From: a virus
Strand: one strand, 5' to 3'
DNA: 39,068 nucleotides
Virus record (IMG/VR): IMGVR_UViG_3300044655_002016
Span: 1 to 39,068 of that record
Shown here: positions 1-7,611 of the stretch, piece after piece
How the letters are laid out: each line of letters starts with the position of its first letter
How positions within the stretch are numbered: position 1 is the first letter of the stretch
Notes under the pieces: generated by a model
Databases searched by the model: none
Seen by the model: only the letters and a program-made list of their open reading frames with translations
What the model was told of the DNA's origin: nothing
Made by a program: the position numbers and the translations under genes

Positions 1-74
1 CGTTTGATCGACTGAAATCGGGTCACTGCTTCCAATGCTGGATCAATGTCCACATCTACGCGAAAGTCATCCAT
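1..74 (-). CDS. datZ: Partial duplicate of datZ 5' end (contig-end copy)
   Basis: These bases encode the first 24 codons of the HD-domain protein whose complete copy is at 38463-39002. The reading frame runs off the contig edge at base 1. ATG is at 74-72, two bases after the mazZ stop. The ribosome-binding sequence AAGGA lies inside the last mazZ codons. In the closed genome this is the real datZ start, so datZ follows mazZ directly. It should be merged with the right-end copy and not counted as a second gene. Confidence 0.9.
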   Translation of the reverse strand, partial: MDDFRVDVDIDPALEAVTRFQSIK

Positions 75-126
75 GATTATTTATCCTTGTGACTCATTGT
101 GCCGTTGCTATTGAGCTTCCAGTCAC
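1..126. repeat. Left copy of 126-bp terminal direct repeat
   Basis: Bases 1-126 are identical to 38929-39054. The match stops at 127 (g) versus 39055 (a). The simplest reading is that the molecule is circularly permuted or was assembled as a circle of about 38,928 bp, so that the two contig ends join inside the mazZ-datZ junction. A true short terminal redundancy cannot be excluded from sequence alone. Confidence 0.95.
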
Positions 127-463
127 GATTACGGTTAATTTCCAGCTTCTCGCCGATCGCGTCGCTAAGTACGACATTTTTGCGCTTCGCGTAGTCAAGA
201 ATCAGGATAAACAGGTCGGCGACTTCCAAACGGTCACCACCAGAGCGGATCACTTCTCCGATCTCTTCGTACATCTTGAGGAACATGCTGGCGTCGGTCC
301 GGTCCGGGAATGCCTCGTTCGCCCATTTGAATACGGTGTTGGCCAACACGTCGATGTCATGAGGGTTCTCGTCTTCGAGTCGGCGGTTACGGGCACGGAG
401 CATCCGGTTTTCAACTTCCAGATCTCCGATAGTCAAGTCGAGGTCCATTTCGAGTTGGTTCAT
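77..463 (-). CDS. mazZ: MazZ-like MazG-family (d)GTP pyrophosphohydrolase
   Basis: The 128-residue protein carries the MazG-type metal-binding signature: YEEIGE near residues 65-70, followed about 12 residues later by EVADL. The N-terminal 35 residues are predicted coiled coil, rich in Glu, Arg and Asn. In Z-genome phages the MazZ members hydrolyse dGTP (and GTP) to dGMP plus pyrophosphate, supplying the substrate of PurZ. I infer that role here from the neighbours, because sequence alone does not separate MazZ from other phage MazG proteins. The ATG overlaps the purZ stop (ATGA), so the two are translationally coupled. datZ starts 2 bp after its stop across the contig join. It could alternatively be a general MazG lowering (p)ppGpp or dNTPs, but the purZ-mazZ-datZ block makes this less likely. 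Confidence 0.85.
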   Translation of the reverse strand: MNQLEMDLDLTIGDLEVENRMLRARNRRLEDENPHDIDVLANTVFKWANEAFPDRTDASMFLKMYEEIGEVIRSGGDRLEVADLFILILDYAKRKNVVLSDAIGEKLEINRNRDWKLNSNGTMSHKDK

Positions 464-1506
464 AGCGCCACCACATCCTTGTCATCAGGACCGTTACCGA
501 TCCAAGCCACTTTAGCGTTGTTCATGTTTATTTTGGTGGGAGACTCGATCATCTCGATCATTTCAGTCAGCAACTCTTTGTCGGTTACGTAATTGGCGAA
601 GTTCAAGAACAACCGGGTGTTCCAATAACCGCCACAATGGAACAAGGCTTCCTGCATTTGCTGCTGGCTGAACGAGAAGATCCGACGTGGCAACTTGGTC
701 ACTGTCGTCAATTCTGGCTGAAGGCCGATATCTTCCCACTTTAACTCCACTTGATCAGGATAATGAGGTCCAGAGGATCCGTCGCGGTTGCTGACCCTGA
801 TCGGGAAAGTGCGCAACGTGCCGATAACCTGAATGTAGGAAGCCCAACGATAAGGCAACCCACAATCTGCAGCCACTTGCCATGGTGTAACGTCGCGTGA
901 CGTGGTATATGGATATTGGCCATGGTACATCGACAAAGAATAACCCTGAGCGCCTTCGACGATGACTGATTCGGCGGCGGCGAGGGCGTCCCGGTACTCC
1001 TCTGGAGTGGCGATCATACCATAGAGAGCGTCGGCTGTCGAGACCCTGTGGCCGATCGTATTCGGGTTTTGGGGGTTCCGGCGAATTCGCTCGATGTAAG
1101 CTTCACCCACGCCTTTTGCGGTCGACCCCATCTTGGTGCGGCCATCCGACATTTCGAATTCAGCATGATAATCTTCTACGACAGCAGCGTGCGGGTGAAT
1201 CAGAACCTTCTTGCCCTCCAAGTATTGGGCGTACCGGGTGATCTCTTCCTGCAGTGTCTGCAGGTGGATGGCGGATCCGGGTCCGATCAGAATTGTTTGC
1301 ACTGACGGGCTGGTGATCGCGGTCGGGAGTTGCTGCGTCATCACGTGGATTCCGCGTTGCTCGTCAATGTAAGTGTGTCCCGCGTTTGTCGCGAAAGCGC
1401 AGATAGCGGTGTCGTACGATTCGCGCTTGGCCAGATAACCAGCGATCAAACCTTTACCAGTGGAACCATACTGGAAATCCAGTACCATATCGATCTTATG
1501 AGGCAT
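460..1506 (-). CDS. purZ: PurZ, 2-aminodeoxyadenylosuccinate synthetase
   Basis: At 348 residues this is a shortened member of the adenylosuccinate synthetase (PurA) fold, which is usually about 430 residues in bacteria. The P-loop reads DFQYGSTGKG (residues 10-19): Ser15 and Thr16 stand where PurA has the Asp-Glu of GDEGKG. Loss of that catalytic Asp is the hallmark reported for phage PurZ. Other PurA blocks are present: NAGHT with His44 at residues 41-45, MGSTAKGVGEAY in the IMP-loop region, and EGAQG followed by HGQYPYTTS. PurZ condenses dGMP with aspartate to give 2-aminodeoxyadenylosuccinate, which host PurB converts to dZMP. AAGGAA lies before the ATG. It follows dpoZ by 14 bp and overlaps mazZ by 4 bp. 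A housekeeping PurA is unlikely given the Ser and the setting. Confidence 0.93.
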   Translation of the reverse strand: MPHKIDMVLDFQYGSTGKGLIAGYLAKRESYDTAICAFATNAGHTYIDEQRGIHVMTQQLPTAITSPSVQTILIGPGSAIHLQTLQEEITRYAQYLEGKKVLIHPHAAVVEDYHAEFEMSDGRTKMGSTAKGVGEAYIERIRRNPQNPNTIGHRVSTADALYGMIATPEEYRDALAAAESVIVEGAQGYSLSMYHGQYPYTTSRDVTPWQVAADCGLPYRWASYIQVIGTLRTFPIRVSNRDGSSGPHYPDQVELKWEDIGLQPELTTVTKLPRRIFSFSQQQMQEALFHCGGYWNTRLFLNFANYVTDKELLTEMIEMIESPTKINMNNAKVAWIGNGPDDKDVVAL

Positions 1507-1520
1507 TTTACAGTTTCCTT

Positions 1521-3350
1521 TCAGTTTTTACTTGCTTCATACCAATTAACACCGTAGTCAGCGCTGGCCGCGATCGGCACCCGCATCTGGATAGGCGAAT
1601 CTTCACCGTTGAAGTTGGTATAGTTCTTGACGATCACGTTTTTCACGTCATCGTCCATCGGCATCGAAACGCCAATCTCGTCGTGCACTGACAACATCAG
1701 TCGCGCAGGTAGCCCCATCTCCCGGATTGCGGCATCCACCATAATCAATCCGGCTTTGTGAATGTCAGCCGCGTACGCTTGGTATAGGAACCCAGCGGCC
1801 TTATGCGACCCTTGCCCTCTCGGGAATCGGAGGCGGCGACCGATCTGGGTCTTGACGTACCCCGACTCTTTTGCTACGTTCTCGGCACGCTTCATAAATT
1901 CCTTGACCGCTGGGAGCTTCCGGTGGTACAATTCGAACACCGCCACTGCCTCTGGTCCCGGTACGTACTGCATTTTACCCTTGTACTCTCGCACCTCGTA
2001 TGGCATACCCATCATGAACCCGAGCTTGCCTTGACCAGCGCCGAAGGACAGACCGAGATTCAGCTGCTTCGTGTTCGGAGCGCCAGCAAAAGCCGGATTC
2101 CTCGGGATTCCCGTCATGTCGGAGACGACTTGATGATAATCTAGCGCTGGATTCTCTCGGTAGGCGGCAATCACAGCAGGGTCATTCTGGAGATGAGCAC
2201 CACAGCGGAAATCGACTTGAGAATAGTCGGCACAGAGCCAAGTGTGGTCACGGTCCGGCATGAACATGGCGCGAAGGATGGCCGCGTTGTCTTTGTCCCG
2301 TTTGGTGATCTGCTGCAGCGCCGGATCGGTCGAAGACAGCCGTCCCGTTACAGTCCCAGCGTCCGCATCGTTTCGAGTCTGGTTGAACGACGTGTGGACG
2401 TATCCGTCCGGGTCTGCACTCCCGATTACGTGACCTCGGATAAACGTGTCGCGAAGCTTGATCGTCTTGCGGAGTTCCAGAATCTTCGCGGCCAACGGGT
2501 GCTTAATTTCCCGCATCGCGTTCTGGTCCAGTGATGGGCCTTTTCCTCCCTTTGTCGGTCCCACGAGCGTGCCGTCGATCAACTTCCATTGGAAGCGGTT
2601 GACTGGCTCAGGCTTGAAGAAGTCGCGGATCTGGGGCGACGAGTTGACGTTGAACGGAGCGCCGACGATCTCGTCCACTTCGCGCTGCAACTCCAGTTCT
2701 TTCGCGTCCAGCGCTGGGATCGCGGCGTGCGCTGCTTCCAGATCAACACGGACCCCGTGCCAAGACATATCGGCCAAGACGGGGAGCAGGTCCATTTCGA
2801 GCTTGGACACTCGCTGGAGGTCTTGACGCTGGATCTCGGGCAGGTGCTTCTCGTAGATCCGAAGTGCGTCGAGAGAGTCTGAGATGCCGTAGGGGGCGGC
2901 GATATCGGGGGGTACCTCGGAGAACCGAGCGAGTACCTCGGCGGCGTTTTTCCATCCCATCGCGGCACGGATAGCCTCTAGATGCTCGTCCTTCTTCGTG
3001 TCGATCCCGTTGGCTCGGGCGACAGACGCGAGAGCGTAAGACATGAGGTGCTCGTCAATCAAGCACTGATTAACCATTGTACAATACCAGTCAACCCCTC
3101 TTGGGTCGATTCCGAGTACTCGGGTACACTGGACTTCGAATTGGGCGTTATGTGCCACCACTACCCGGTCGACCAGCAAGTCACGCAGGAATGGGACAAC
3201 GTTGGGGGTGGTCCGGAGATCCCAATACCAACCCTCTTGGCCAACAGCGACTGAGACGCCAATGACGCGGAAATCTGGATGCCAATAATTCAGCCCACTG
3301 GTCTCGTAGTCGAAACCGATAGGCGCTTTTGGTGGAATTCGTGGGAACAT
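1521..3350 (-). CDS. dpoZ: DpoZ-type family A DNA polymerase with 3'-5' exonuclease
   Basis: This 609-residue enzyme has a DnaQ-like proofreading domain and a Klenow-like polymerase domain, but no 5'-3' exonuclease. Exo I is FDYETSG (Asp14, Glu16), Exo II is HNAQFEV (Glu72 where Asp is usual) and Exo III is YGISD (Tyr154, Asp158). Polymerase blocks are TGRLSS (335-340), motif A DYSQVDFR (Asp375; Asp380 replaces the usual Glu), motif B KQLNLGLSFG (Lys428; Leu432 and Phe436 replace the usual Phe and Tyr) and motif C HDE (556-558). Family A polymerases beside purZ are called DpoZ and can prefer dZTP. Placement upstream of purZ supports this, but preference for Z is an inference. No good ribosome-binding site precedes the ATG, and tandem terminators lie just upstream. 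Confidence 0.88.
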   Translation of the reverse strand: MFPRIPPKAPIGFDYETSGLNYWHPDFRVIGVSVAVGQEGWYWDLRTTPNVVPFLRDLLVDRVVVAHNAQFEVQCTRVLGIDPRGVDWYCTMVNQCLIDEHLMSYALASVARANGIDTKKDEHLEAIRAAMGWKNAAEVLARFSEVPPDIAAPYGISDSLDALRIYEKHLPEIQRQDLQRVSKLEMDLLPVLADMSWHGVRVDLEAAHAAIPALDAKELELQREVDEIVGAPFNVNSSPQIRDFFKPEPVNRFQWKLIDGTLVGPTKGGKGPSLDQNAMREIKHPLAAKILELRKTIKLRDTFIRGHVIGSADPDGYVHTSFNQTRNDADAGTVTGRLSSTDPALQQITKRDKDNAAILRAMFMPDRDHTWLCADYSQVDFRCGAHLQNDPAVIAAYRENPALDYHQVVSDMTGIPRNPAFAGAPNTKQLNLGLSFGAGQGKLGFMMGMPYEVREYKGKMQYVPGPEAVAVFELYHRKLPAVKEFMKRAENVAKESGYVKTQIGRRLRFPRGQGSHKAAGFLYQAYAADIHKAGLIMVDAAIREMGLPARLMLSVHDEIGVSMPMDDDVKNVIVKNYTNFNGEDSPIQMRVPIAASADYGVNWYEASKN

Positions 3351-3368
3351 GCTATTGATCTATCGTCT

Positions 3369-3397
3369 GAAAAAACCCCCAGCCCGAAGGCTGGAGG
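3369..3397 (-). terminator. Rho-independent terminator upstream of dpoZ
   Basis: On the minus strand the stem CCAGCC (loop TTCG) GGCTGG is followed by GGG and six T residues. It lies between the ssDNA-binding-type gene and dpoZ, and is the second of two adjacent terminators. It should attenuate transcription entering the Z-genome operon. Confidence 0.85.
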
Positions 3398-3398
3398 C

Positions 3399-3432
3399 AA
3401 AAACCCCGCTGGCAACTGCAAAGTTTGCGGGG
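3399..3432 (-). terminator. First of tandem terminators before dpoZ
   Basis: On the minus strand CCCCGC pairs with GCGGGG around a loop of about 17 nt and is followed by TTTTT. A small inner hairpin (GCAAA/TTTGC) strengthens it. It starts just after the stop of the gene at 3451-4218. Confidence 0.75.
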
Positions 3433-3450
3433 GAGGGGGGAGGAAATGGT

Positions 3451-4218
3451 TTAGAGTTCGCCTCGGTCGGCGGTCGTTGGGTGGTCGGATCCGTCCGCTT
3501 CGAACACGGTCTCGTGGGCAACGCGGAAATCCTGAGTCTTGAGCACTTCGTACATCTTCTCGGCTTCGCGATAGACACGCTCGGGAGTGTAACCAGCGGG
3601 TTGCACGACGAAGTTGAAGAACTTTTGACCCTTCTTGTTCTCGTCACGGAACGTGGTAATCTTGTAGACCCGGCTAAATCGGTCACCACCAGCGATCTGG
3701 ATCATAGCGTTCCATTTGCGTGAGACCTTGGATTTGGTCTTGGCCATGGAAATCACGATCTGCTCGATCTCGCCACTTTCCAGCACGTGGATACCGTACT
3801 GCACAGGGGTATCAACAATCTCGATGTGCTCGGGGTTCTCGCCCTCAGCGACTGCCTGAGCTTTCCGGTCTTCCGCGTCCTTCTGGTTGTTGAACGAACC
3901 GAAGAATCCACCACCTTGGTCTTGATCTTTCCAGACCAGATACTCCATACGGTAGTAAACGGGAACGAAGTACATCATTTCGCCGATCACTGCTTGGGTG
4001 ACGCTGTTGAACAGGTAGCCCTCACGAGCGTCGTCGTTCACTTCCTTGATAGGAGAGAGAGCTTGGACGATTTCGAGTCGGGGGAGAACGATGTCGGAGG
4101 CTTTGACCTCTTCCGATCCACGAGCGGAGCCTTGATTCAGATAGGCTGGTGCCTCTTGCGAGAATGCCAGTGCGCCTTCTTCTTTCACTGCGACTTCAGT
4201 CTTCTTGGTGGTAGCCAT
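3451..4218 (-). CDS. Putative phage single-stranded DNA-binding protein
   Basis: This 255-residue protein starts at ATG 4218, eight bases after AAGGAA. A longer upstream reading frame lacks a ribosome site. A Lys/Thr/Glu-rich N-terminus of about 30 residues precedes the block ASDIVLPRLEIVQ, which recurs in phage proteins often annotated as ssDNA-binding or recombination-associated. A beta-rich middle region follows (MYFVPVYYRMEYLVW), then basic and aromatic residues around SKVSRKWNAMIQIAG and an acidic C-terminal tail, a trait shared with many SSBs. It is encoded between a coiled-coil protein and dpoZ, which fits a replication role. The assignment rests on resemblance and position; I see no diagnostic catalytic motif. 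Tandem terminators follow it. Confidence 0.45.
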   Translation of the reverse strand: MATTKKTEVAVKEEGALAFSQEAPAYLNQGSARGSEEVKASDIVLPRLEIVQALSPIKEVNDDAREGYLFNSVTQAVIGEMMYFVPVYYRMEYLVWKDQDQGGGFFGSFNNQKDAEDRKAQAVAEGENPEHIEIVDTPVQYGIHVLESGEIEQIVISMAKTKSKVSRKWNAMIQIAGGDRFSRVYKITTFRDENKKGQKFFNFVVQPAGYTPERVYREAEKMYEVLKTQDFRVAHETVFEADGSDHPTTADRGEL

Positions 4219-4291
4219 TTTGATTTCCTTAAAAACAGGGGCGGTTGAAAATCTGTCCGGTGTGCCCCGATCCACGTGGACAGACGATTTT

Positions 4292-4696
4292 TTAAGCTTT
4301 TACGATCGACGCACGGATAAAGGGCTGGATGTTGAAGATGTCGTCAGGGATGTCAACCCCCTCGGAGATCATTCGACGGAACAGCGCTTTGAGGCTCGAC
4401 GCGTTATAGGTCTCGGTGATCATGTTATCGTAACCGCAATCCCGGAGCCAAGTCATGGCGGTTTCCTTCTGACCTTCACGGGTCGACGCGTAGATGTCGG
4501 CGGCAAGCTGAACACGCCCAAGACCTTCGATCGTGACGTTGCGGAGTTCCATCGACCCCATCAACTCGGGGATTTTCTTGGTACGGATCAGGTCCAATTC
4601 CTTGTTGATATCAGAAAGATCTGTCTCCAGCTTGTCTTTCTGACCCTGCAGTTCTTTCATTCGTGCACATTGGCTACGGAGATCGTCCATGCTCAT
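4292..4696 (-). CDS. Coiled-coil early protein, function unknown
   Basis: The protein has 134 residues from ATG 4696, which has AGGAA eight bases upstream. A TTG seven codons upstream overlaps the previous stop and is less likely. Residues 1-50 form a predicted coiled coil of alternating Lys/Glu/Leu. The rest is a compact domain with the recognisable stretch REGQKETAMTWLRDCGYDN and ends VKA. Proteins of this shape are found beside phage ssDNA-binding and helicase genes, but I cannot name a function. Between its stop and the next gene (73 bp) is a CTGTCC/GGACAG inverted repeat followed by ATTTT, which may be a weak terminator or operator. Confidence 0.7.
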   Translation of the reverse strand: MSMDDLRSQCARMKELQGQKDKLETDLSDINKELDLIRTKKIPELMGSMELRNVTIEGLGRVQLAADIYASTREGQKETAMTWLRDCGYDNMITETYNASSLKALFRRMISEGVDIPDDIFNIQPFIRASIVKA

Positions 4697-4713
4697 TTTA
4701 CTATTTCCTATGT

Positions 4714-5070
4714 TCAAGCGTCAACAAAAGTCGCGGCGTCAAAATTAACGACACGATACCTACCCTCTTCCCGACGCCACACAAGGAATCGAGGGGTTTT
4801 TTCAGCAACACCCAAGGCCCAACCGATACCGAAGATGGCGGTCGGCTGGCCAGTGGTGACAACGTAGTCTGCGTACTCGTCATACTCGTCTACAAAGCGT
4901 TTTACGTCTTCGTTCCACATATCCAGCACGCTTGATTTGCCGTACATTGGCATATCGTGGCTGGTGATGAACTGGAGTTCACCAAATTGCATGGCAGCGG
5001 AGTAATCCATAACGATCGGACCCGCATCGCCACGAATGACCTGTTCCTTAATGATCCACACTTTGCTCAT
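4714..5070 (-). CDS. Hypothetical early protein (118 aa)
   Basis: This gene has its own promoter immediately upstream (5099-5127) and a usable ribosome site, AGGAT, seven bases before the ATG. The 118-residue product is acidic in the middle (WNEDVKRFVDEYDEYADYV) and then has the glycine-rich stretch AIFGIGWALG. There is no membrane segment, zinc site or nucleotide-binding motif. I do not recognise the family. Being placed between the SNF2 helicase and replication proteins, and having a promoter of its own, it may be needed in amounts different from the helicase, but no more can be said. Confidence 0.75.
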   Translation of the reverse strand: MSKVWIIKEQVIRGDAGPIVMDYSAAMQFGELQFITSHDMPMYGKSSVLDMWNEDVKRFVDEYDEYADYVVTTGQPTAIFGIGWALGVAEKTPRFLVWRREEGRYRVVNFDAATFVDA

Positions 5071-5098
5071 TTTTTGATCCTATCGACTAGATGGTTCT

Positions 5099-5127
5099 AT
5101 TGTACCAGACCCGGCCCCCGGTGTCTA
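5099..5127 (-). promoter_or_regulatory. Sigma70-type promoter TAGACA-N17-TACAAT
   Basis: On the minus strand -35 TAGACA (5127-5122) and -10 TACAAT (5104-5099) are 17 bp apart. The predicted start near 5092 leaves a short leader to the ATG at 5070. The -35 box overlaps the stop of the SNF2 gene. Confidence 0.75.
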
Positions 5128-6897
5128 GTCCCTCACGAGCAGGTCTACGATGCTGTTACCATCACGGATCTTTGTCGTCACGTACGTTTCCACGTCCATT
5201 TTCCCGCGAATCGACTCGACAATCACCTCGTCAATCGTTTTCTCGGCAATCAGGTCCACAATCGTCACCGTGTTTTTCTGGCCGATTCGGTGGGCGCGAT
5301 CCTCAGATTGTGCTCGGTCGATGTAAGCGTTCGTGCCAGAATAGTAAACCATCACGTCGTTCTCGCCCGAAATCAGGGTCAGTCCCAGACCTGCAGCGGT
5401 CGGGTGGCCGATGAAGAAGCGGAGCGTCGCATCGTTACAGTACCTGTCCTCGATCCGTGAGCGGTCCTCCATCGCGGTACCACCGTAGTAACACTCGACC
5501 GACTCGGACCCGTACTTCTTGATCAGCAGATCCCGGATCGCCTCGATTTCGTGCACGAAGGTGCTCCAGATGATGAACTTGGATCCGTCGAAGTTGTCCT
5601 CGACCAGTTCGAACAACCCGTCCATCTTGGGATTCTTGTCCAGCGGGATCAATTCGGTGGTGATCGTCTCGACTGGCTGGCCCTCGATCTCTTTCCACTC
5701 GATTTTGCCTTTCGGTAACCACCCTCCCACGATTTGTCGGGCACGCAACACCTTTTCGAGCACGTTTTCCGTCTTGATGTATGGTGCATTCGGGTCCGCA
5801 CTGGCTCCCTTCGCCACGATTTTCAGCAGTCGCTTTTGCTCGGGCGTGATTTCAACGAATCGCTCAGTCATCACCTTGGGCGGCAGGTTCAGTACCTCTT
5901 TACCGACAACACAGGTATAGGGAGCCAGCATCGACATCAATTCATCGACGTTCTGGTATCCGACGATCTGCTTGTTCTCGTAACCACCTTTCACAAGGTA
6001 ACGAGTTTTGAAGGCCCAATAGTCTCCCATCCCGATAATGTTCGGGTCGAGGAACTCGAATTGTGACCACAGGTCGTGGATCCCAAGGGCGATCGGCGTG
6101 CCGTTCAAGATCAGTCGGTACTCGCCCATCTGCCCGAGTTGAATCGTACGCTCGGTCCGCTTGGCGTCGGGGTTCTTGATTCGACTGGACTCGTCGCAGA
6201 CCACGAAAATGCGCTTGTTGGAGGCGAAGAACTTGCAAACCGAATCGTACAAACCAGCGGAGATCCCGAGACCCTCGACCGAGACAGCGAGAACTTGAAG
6301 CTCGTCTTTGGGCTTCGCGTCACAGAAATCGTCGTACCAAGCGGCCTTAGGTTCAAAGCTCTTGAACACGTAGGGTCGGGTGGCGAACTTGACGAATTCT
6401 TTGCGCCACACGGAGCGGAGGGTGGAGGGGCAAATGATCACGACCGCATCGATCTCCCCGGCGATCCATCGAGCCATCGCGAGGTGAATGGTAGCAAAGG
6501 TCTTTCCCGTGCCCATCTTGGCGAACCAAGCGGACGCCTTGAGACCCCACGCGGTATCGAGCATCGTCAACTGGTGGTCCATCGGTCGGTACCCGGTCTC
6601 GGACTTGGTGAAGTCGTAGACGTGCTGCGGGAACGGTACCTTCTTCGGTGCAGCGGTGAGCTTCTGGTAGTCGGCAATCGCGTCAAGCGCTGGAGCGTCG
6701 AACTCGAAAGCATACCGATTCTTGACCGATTCGAGGTGTGCGATATTGCTCTTCACGAGCGGCAATCGCCAAGTCTTGGTCTTCGGTTCAAAACGACGAG
6801 ATGGGAACTCGCGTGCAACGTCGGCCAGATAGAACGGCACGGTCATCACGAGGCGGCGCGTTTTCGGGTCGAACTTTATCTTAATACGCTCATTCAT
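5125..6897 (-). CDS. SNF2-family DNA helicase/translocase
   Basis: The 590-residue protein shows superfamily 2 motifs in order: motif I KMGTGKT (residues 127-133), motif II DESSRIKN (235-242), motif III LNGTP (264-268) and motif VI QSEDRAHRIGQ (530-540), the last being typical of Swi2/Snf2 ATPases. The N-terminal 100 residues resemble the HARP-like module that precedes the helicase core in SMARCAL1-type annealing helicases, though this is only a visual impression. Phage SNF2 proteins probably remodel forks, anneal strands or displace proteins during replication or recombination. It overlaps the upstream winged-helix gene by 4 bp (ATGA) and ends the run of overlapping small genes. No nuclease domain is fused to it. 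Confidence 0.92.
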   Translation of the reverse strand: MNERIKIKFDPKTRRLVMTVPFYLADVAREFPSRRFEPKTKTWRLPLVKSNIAHLESVKNRYAFEFDAPALDAIADYQKLTAAPKKVPFPQHVYDFTKSETGYRPMDHQLTMLDTAWGLKASAWFAKMGTGKTFATIHLAMARWIAGEIDAVVIICPSTLRSVWRKEFVKFATRPYVFKSFEPKAAWYDDFCDAKPKDELQVLAVSVEGLGISAGLYDSVCKFFASNKRIFVVCDESSRIKNPDAKRTERTIQLGQMGEYRLILNGTPIALGIHDLWSQFEFLDPNIIGMGDYWAFKTRYLVKGGYENKQIVGYQNVDELMSMLAPYTCVVGKEVLNLPPKVMTERFVEITPEQKRLLKIVAKGASADPNAPYIKTENVLEKVLRARQIVGGWLPKGKIEWKEIEGQPVETITTELIPLDKNPKMDGLFELVEDNFDGSKFIIWSTFVHEIEAIRDLLIKKYGSESVECYYGGTAMEDRSRIEDRYCNDATLRFFIGHPTAAGLGLTLISGENDVMVYYSGTNAYIDRAQSEDRAHRIGQKNTVTIVDLIAEKTIDEVIVESIRGKMDVETYVTTKIRDGNSIVDLLVRD

Positions 6898-7133
6898 GAT
6901 GCTTCATCCTCTGGATGTGGACAGTTCTCGGGTACTGTGACCACGCACCAGATCGCGGGGTACTGTCCTCGTACCTTCTCGCCCCAGCGGTCTATATACG
7001 CATCGGCCATGGACTCCAGCGATCGACGGATCACGGCATCGGACCGACCAGTAAGCGTGTGTAATTCAGCGATGGTTAGCCCGTCAGTATTTTTCAACAG
7101 GGACCGGATTATCGGATGGATCGATTCGCTCAT
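6894..7133 (-). CDS. Small winged-helix DNA-binding protein
   Basis: The 79 residues show a helix-turn-helix pattern: GLTIAELHTLTGRSDAVIRRSLESM (residues 18-42) matches the helix 2-turn-helix 3 spacing of winged-helix domains, followed by a wing-like strand, QYPAIWCVV. It may regulate early genes or bind replication intermediates. It is joined by ATGA overlaps to both neighbours, so it is translated from one long message. A second winged-helix protein of similar layout is encoded at 7608-7976, which suggests an old duplication, but the residues are not close. Confidence 0.7.
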   Translation of the reverse strand: MSESIHPIIRSLLKNTDGLTIAELHTLTGRSDAVIRRSLESMADAYIDRWGEKVRGQYPAIWCVVTVPENCPHPEDEAS

Positions 7134-7378
7134 GGTTCGCTACCTTCCGAATGTGTCGGCTGATACCTCGGCATCGACAAATTTTCCAATTGCAGCGCTC
7201 TTTCGGCTGAGACCATGATGTCGGTCATGTCTTCTTGTCGGGTTTTGTGCCCGCGTGCTCCCGGCTGTAGTGCCTTTTTGATCAGGTGTTGAAGTGCGGG
7301 ATTCTTTACTTCCCACGCTTGCAAGATGTCGTAGACGTCGATTTTGACGCCTTTGATGGTTCGAGTATACTTGCTCAT
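7130..7378 (-). CDS. Small conserved phage protein (QHLIKKAL..GxRGHK family)
   Basis: The 82 residues contain VYDILQAWEVKNPALQHL followed by IKKALQPGARGHKTRQEDM. This arrangement recurs in many small phage proteins encoded among early genes of tailed phages, of unknown function. The C-terminal half is helical with a proline-rich tail. The gene overlaps both neighbours by 4 bp. There is no sign of a membrane segment or catalytic site. Confidence 0.75.
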   Translation of the reverse strand: MSKYTRTIKGVKIDVYDILQAWEVKNPALQHLIKKALQPGARGHKTRQEDMTDIMVSAERALQLENLSMPRYQPTHSEGSEP

Positions 7379-7611
7379 GACGGTTCTCCAAGTCGGTATA
7401 AATATTCACCAAACTGCCAATCTTTCCCATCGAGTGGGGTAGCCGCTTCGATTTCGTCGCGGATGGCGTAGGCCACGAATTGTTGCTCCATGGCGTATTG
7501 GTACATCTCCCATTCATAAAAGCGGAGGGCGTTCTGCATGGCAGTGTACCAATCGCATTTTCTTCGGAACTGATCGCGTCCGGCTTTACTGTATTCAGGT
7601 GGGTGAGTCAC
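7375..7611 (-). CDS. Hypothetical protein (78 aa)
   Basis: A 78-residue protein rich in aromatic residues and charged helices (FYEWEMYQYAMEQQFVAYAI). It has no known motif. Start ATG 7611 overlaps the stop of the upstream winged-helix gene and its own stop overlaps the next start, both as ATGA. Its position in this tightly coupled chain is the only evidence for expression. Confidence 0.65.
   Translation of the reverse strand: MTHPPEYSKAGRDQFRRKCDWYTAMQNALRFYEWEMYQYAMEQQFVAYAIRDEIEAATPLDGKDWQFGEYLYRLGEPS

Noticed and set aside
89-592. Plus-strand open frame of 167 codons across mazZ and the purZ end
   Set aside because: It is antisense to two genes with clear motifs and no ribosome site, and its composition is not protein-like.
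460-1506. Housekeeping adenylosuccinate synthetase (PurA)
   Set aside because: Too short, the catalytic Asp is replaced by Ser, and it is embedded with mazZ, datZ and dpoZ.
1521-3350. T7-type gp5 DNA polymerase
   Set aside because: No thioredoxin-binding insert or T7-like N-terminal sequence is seen. Linkage to purZ and residue pattern favour DpoZ.
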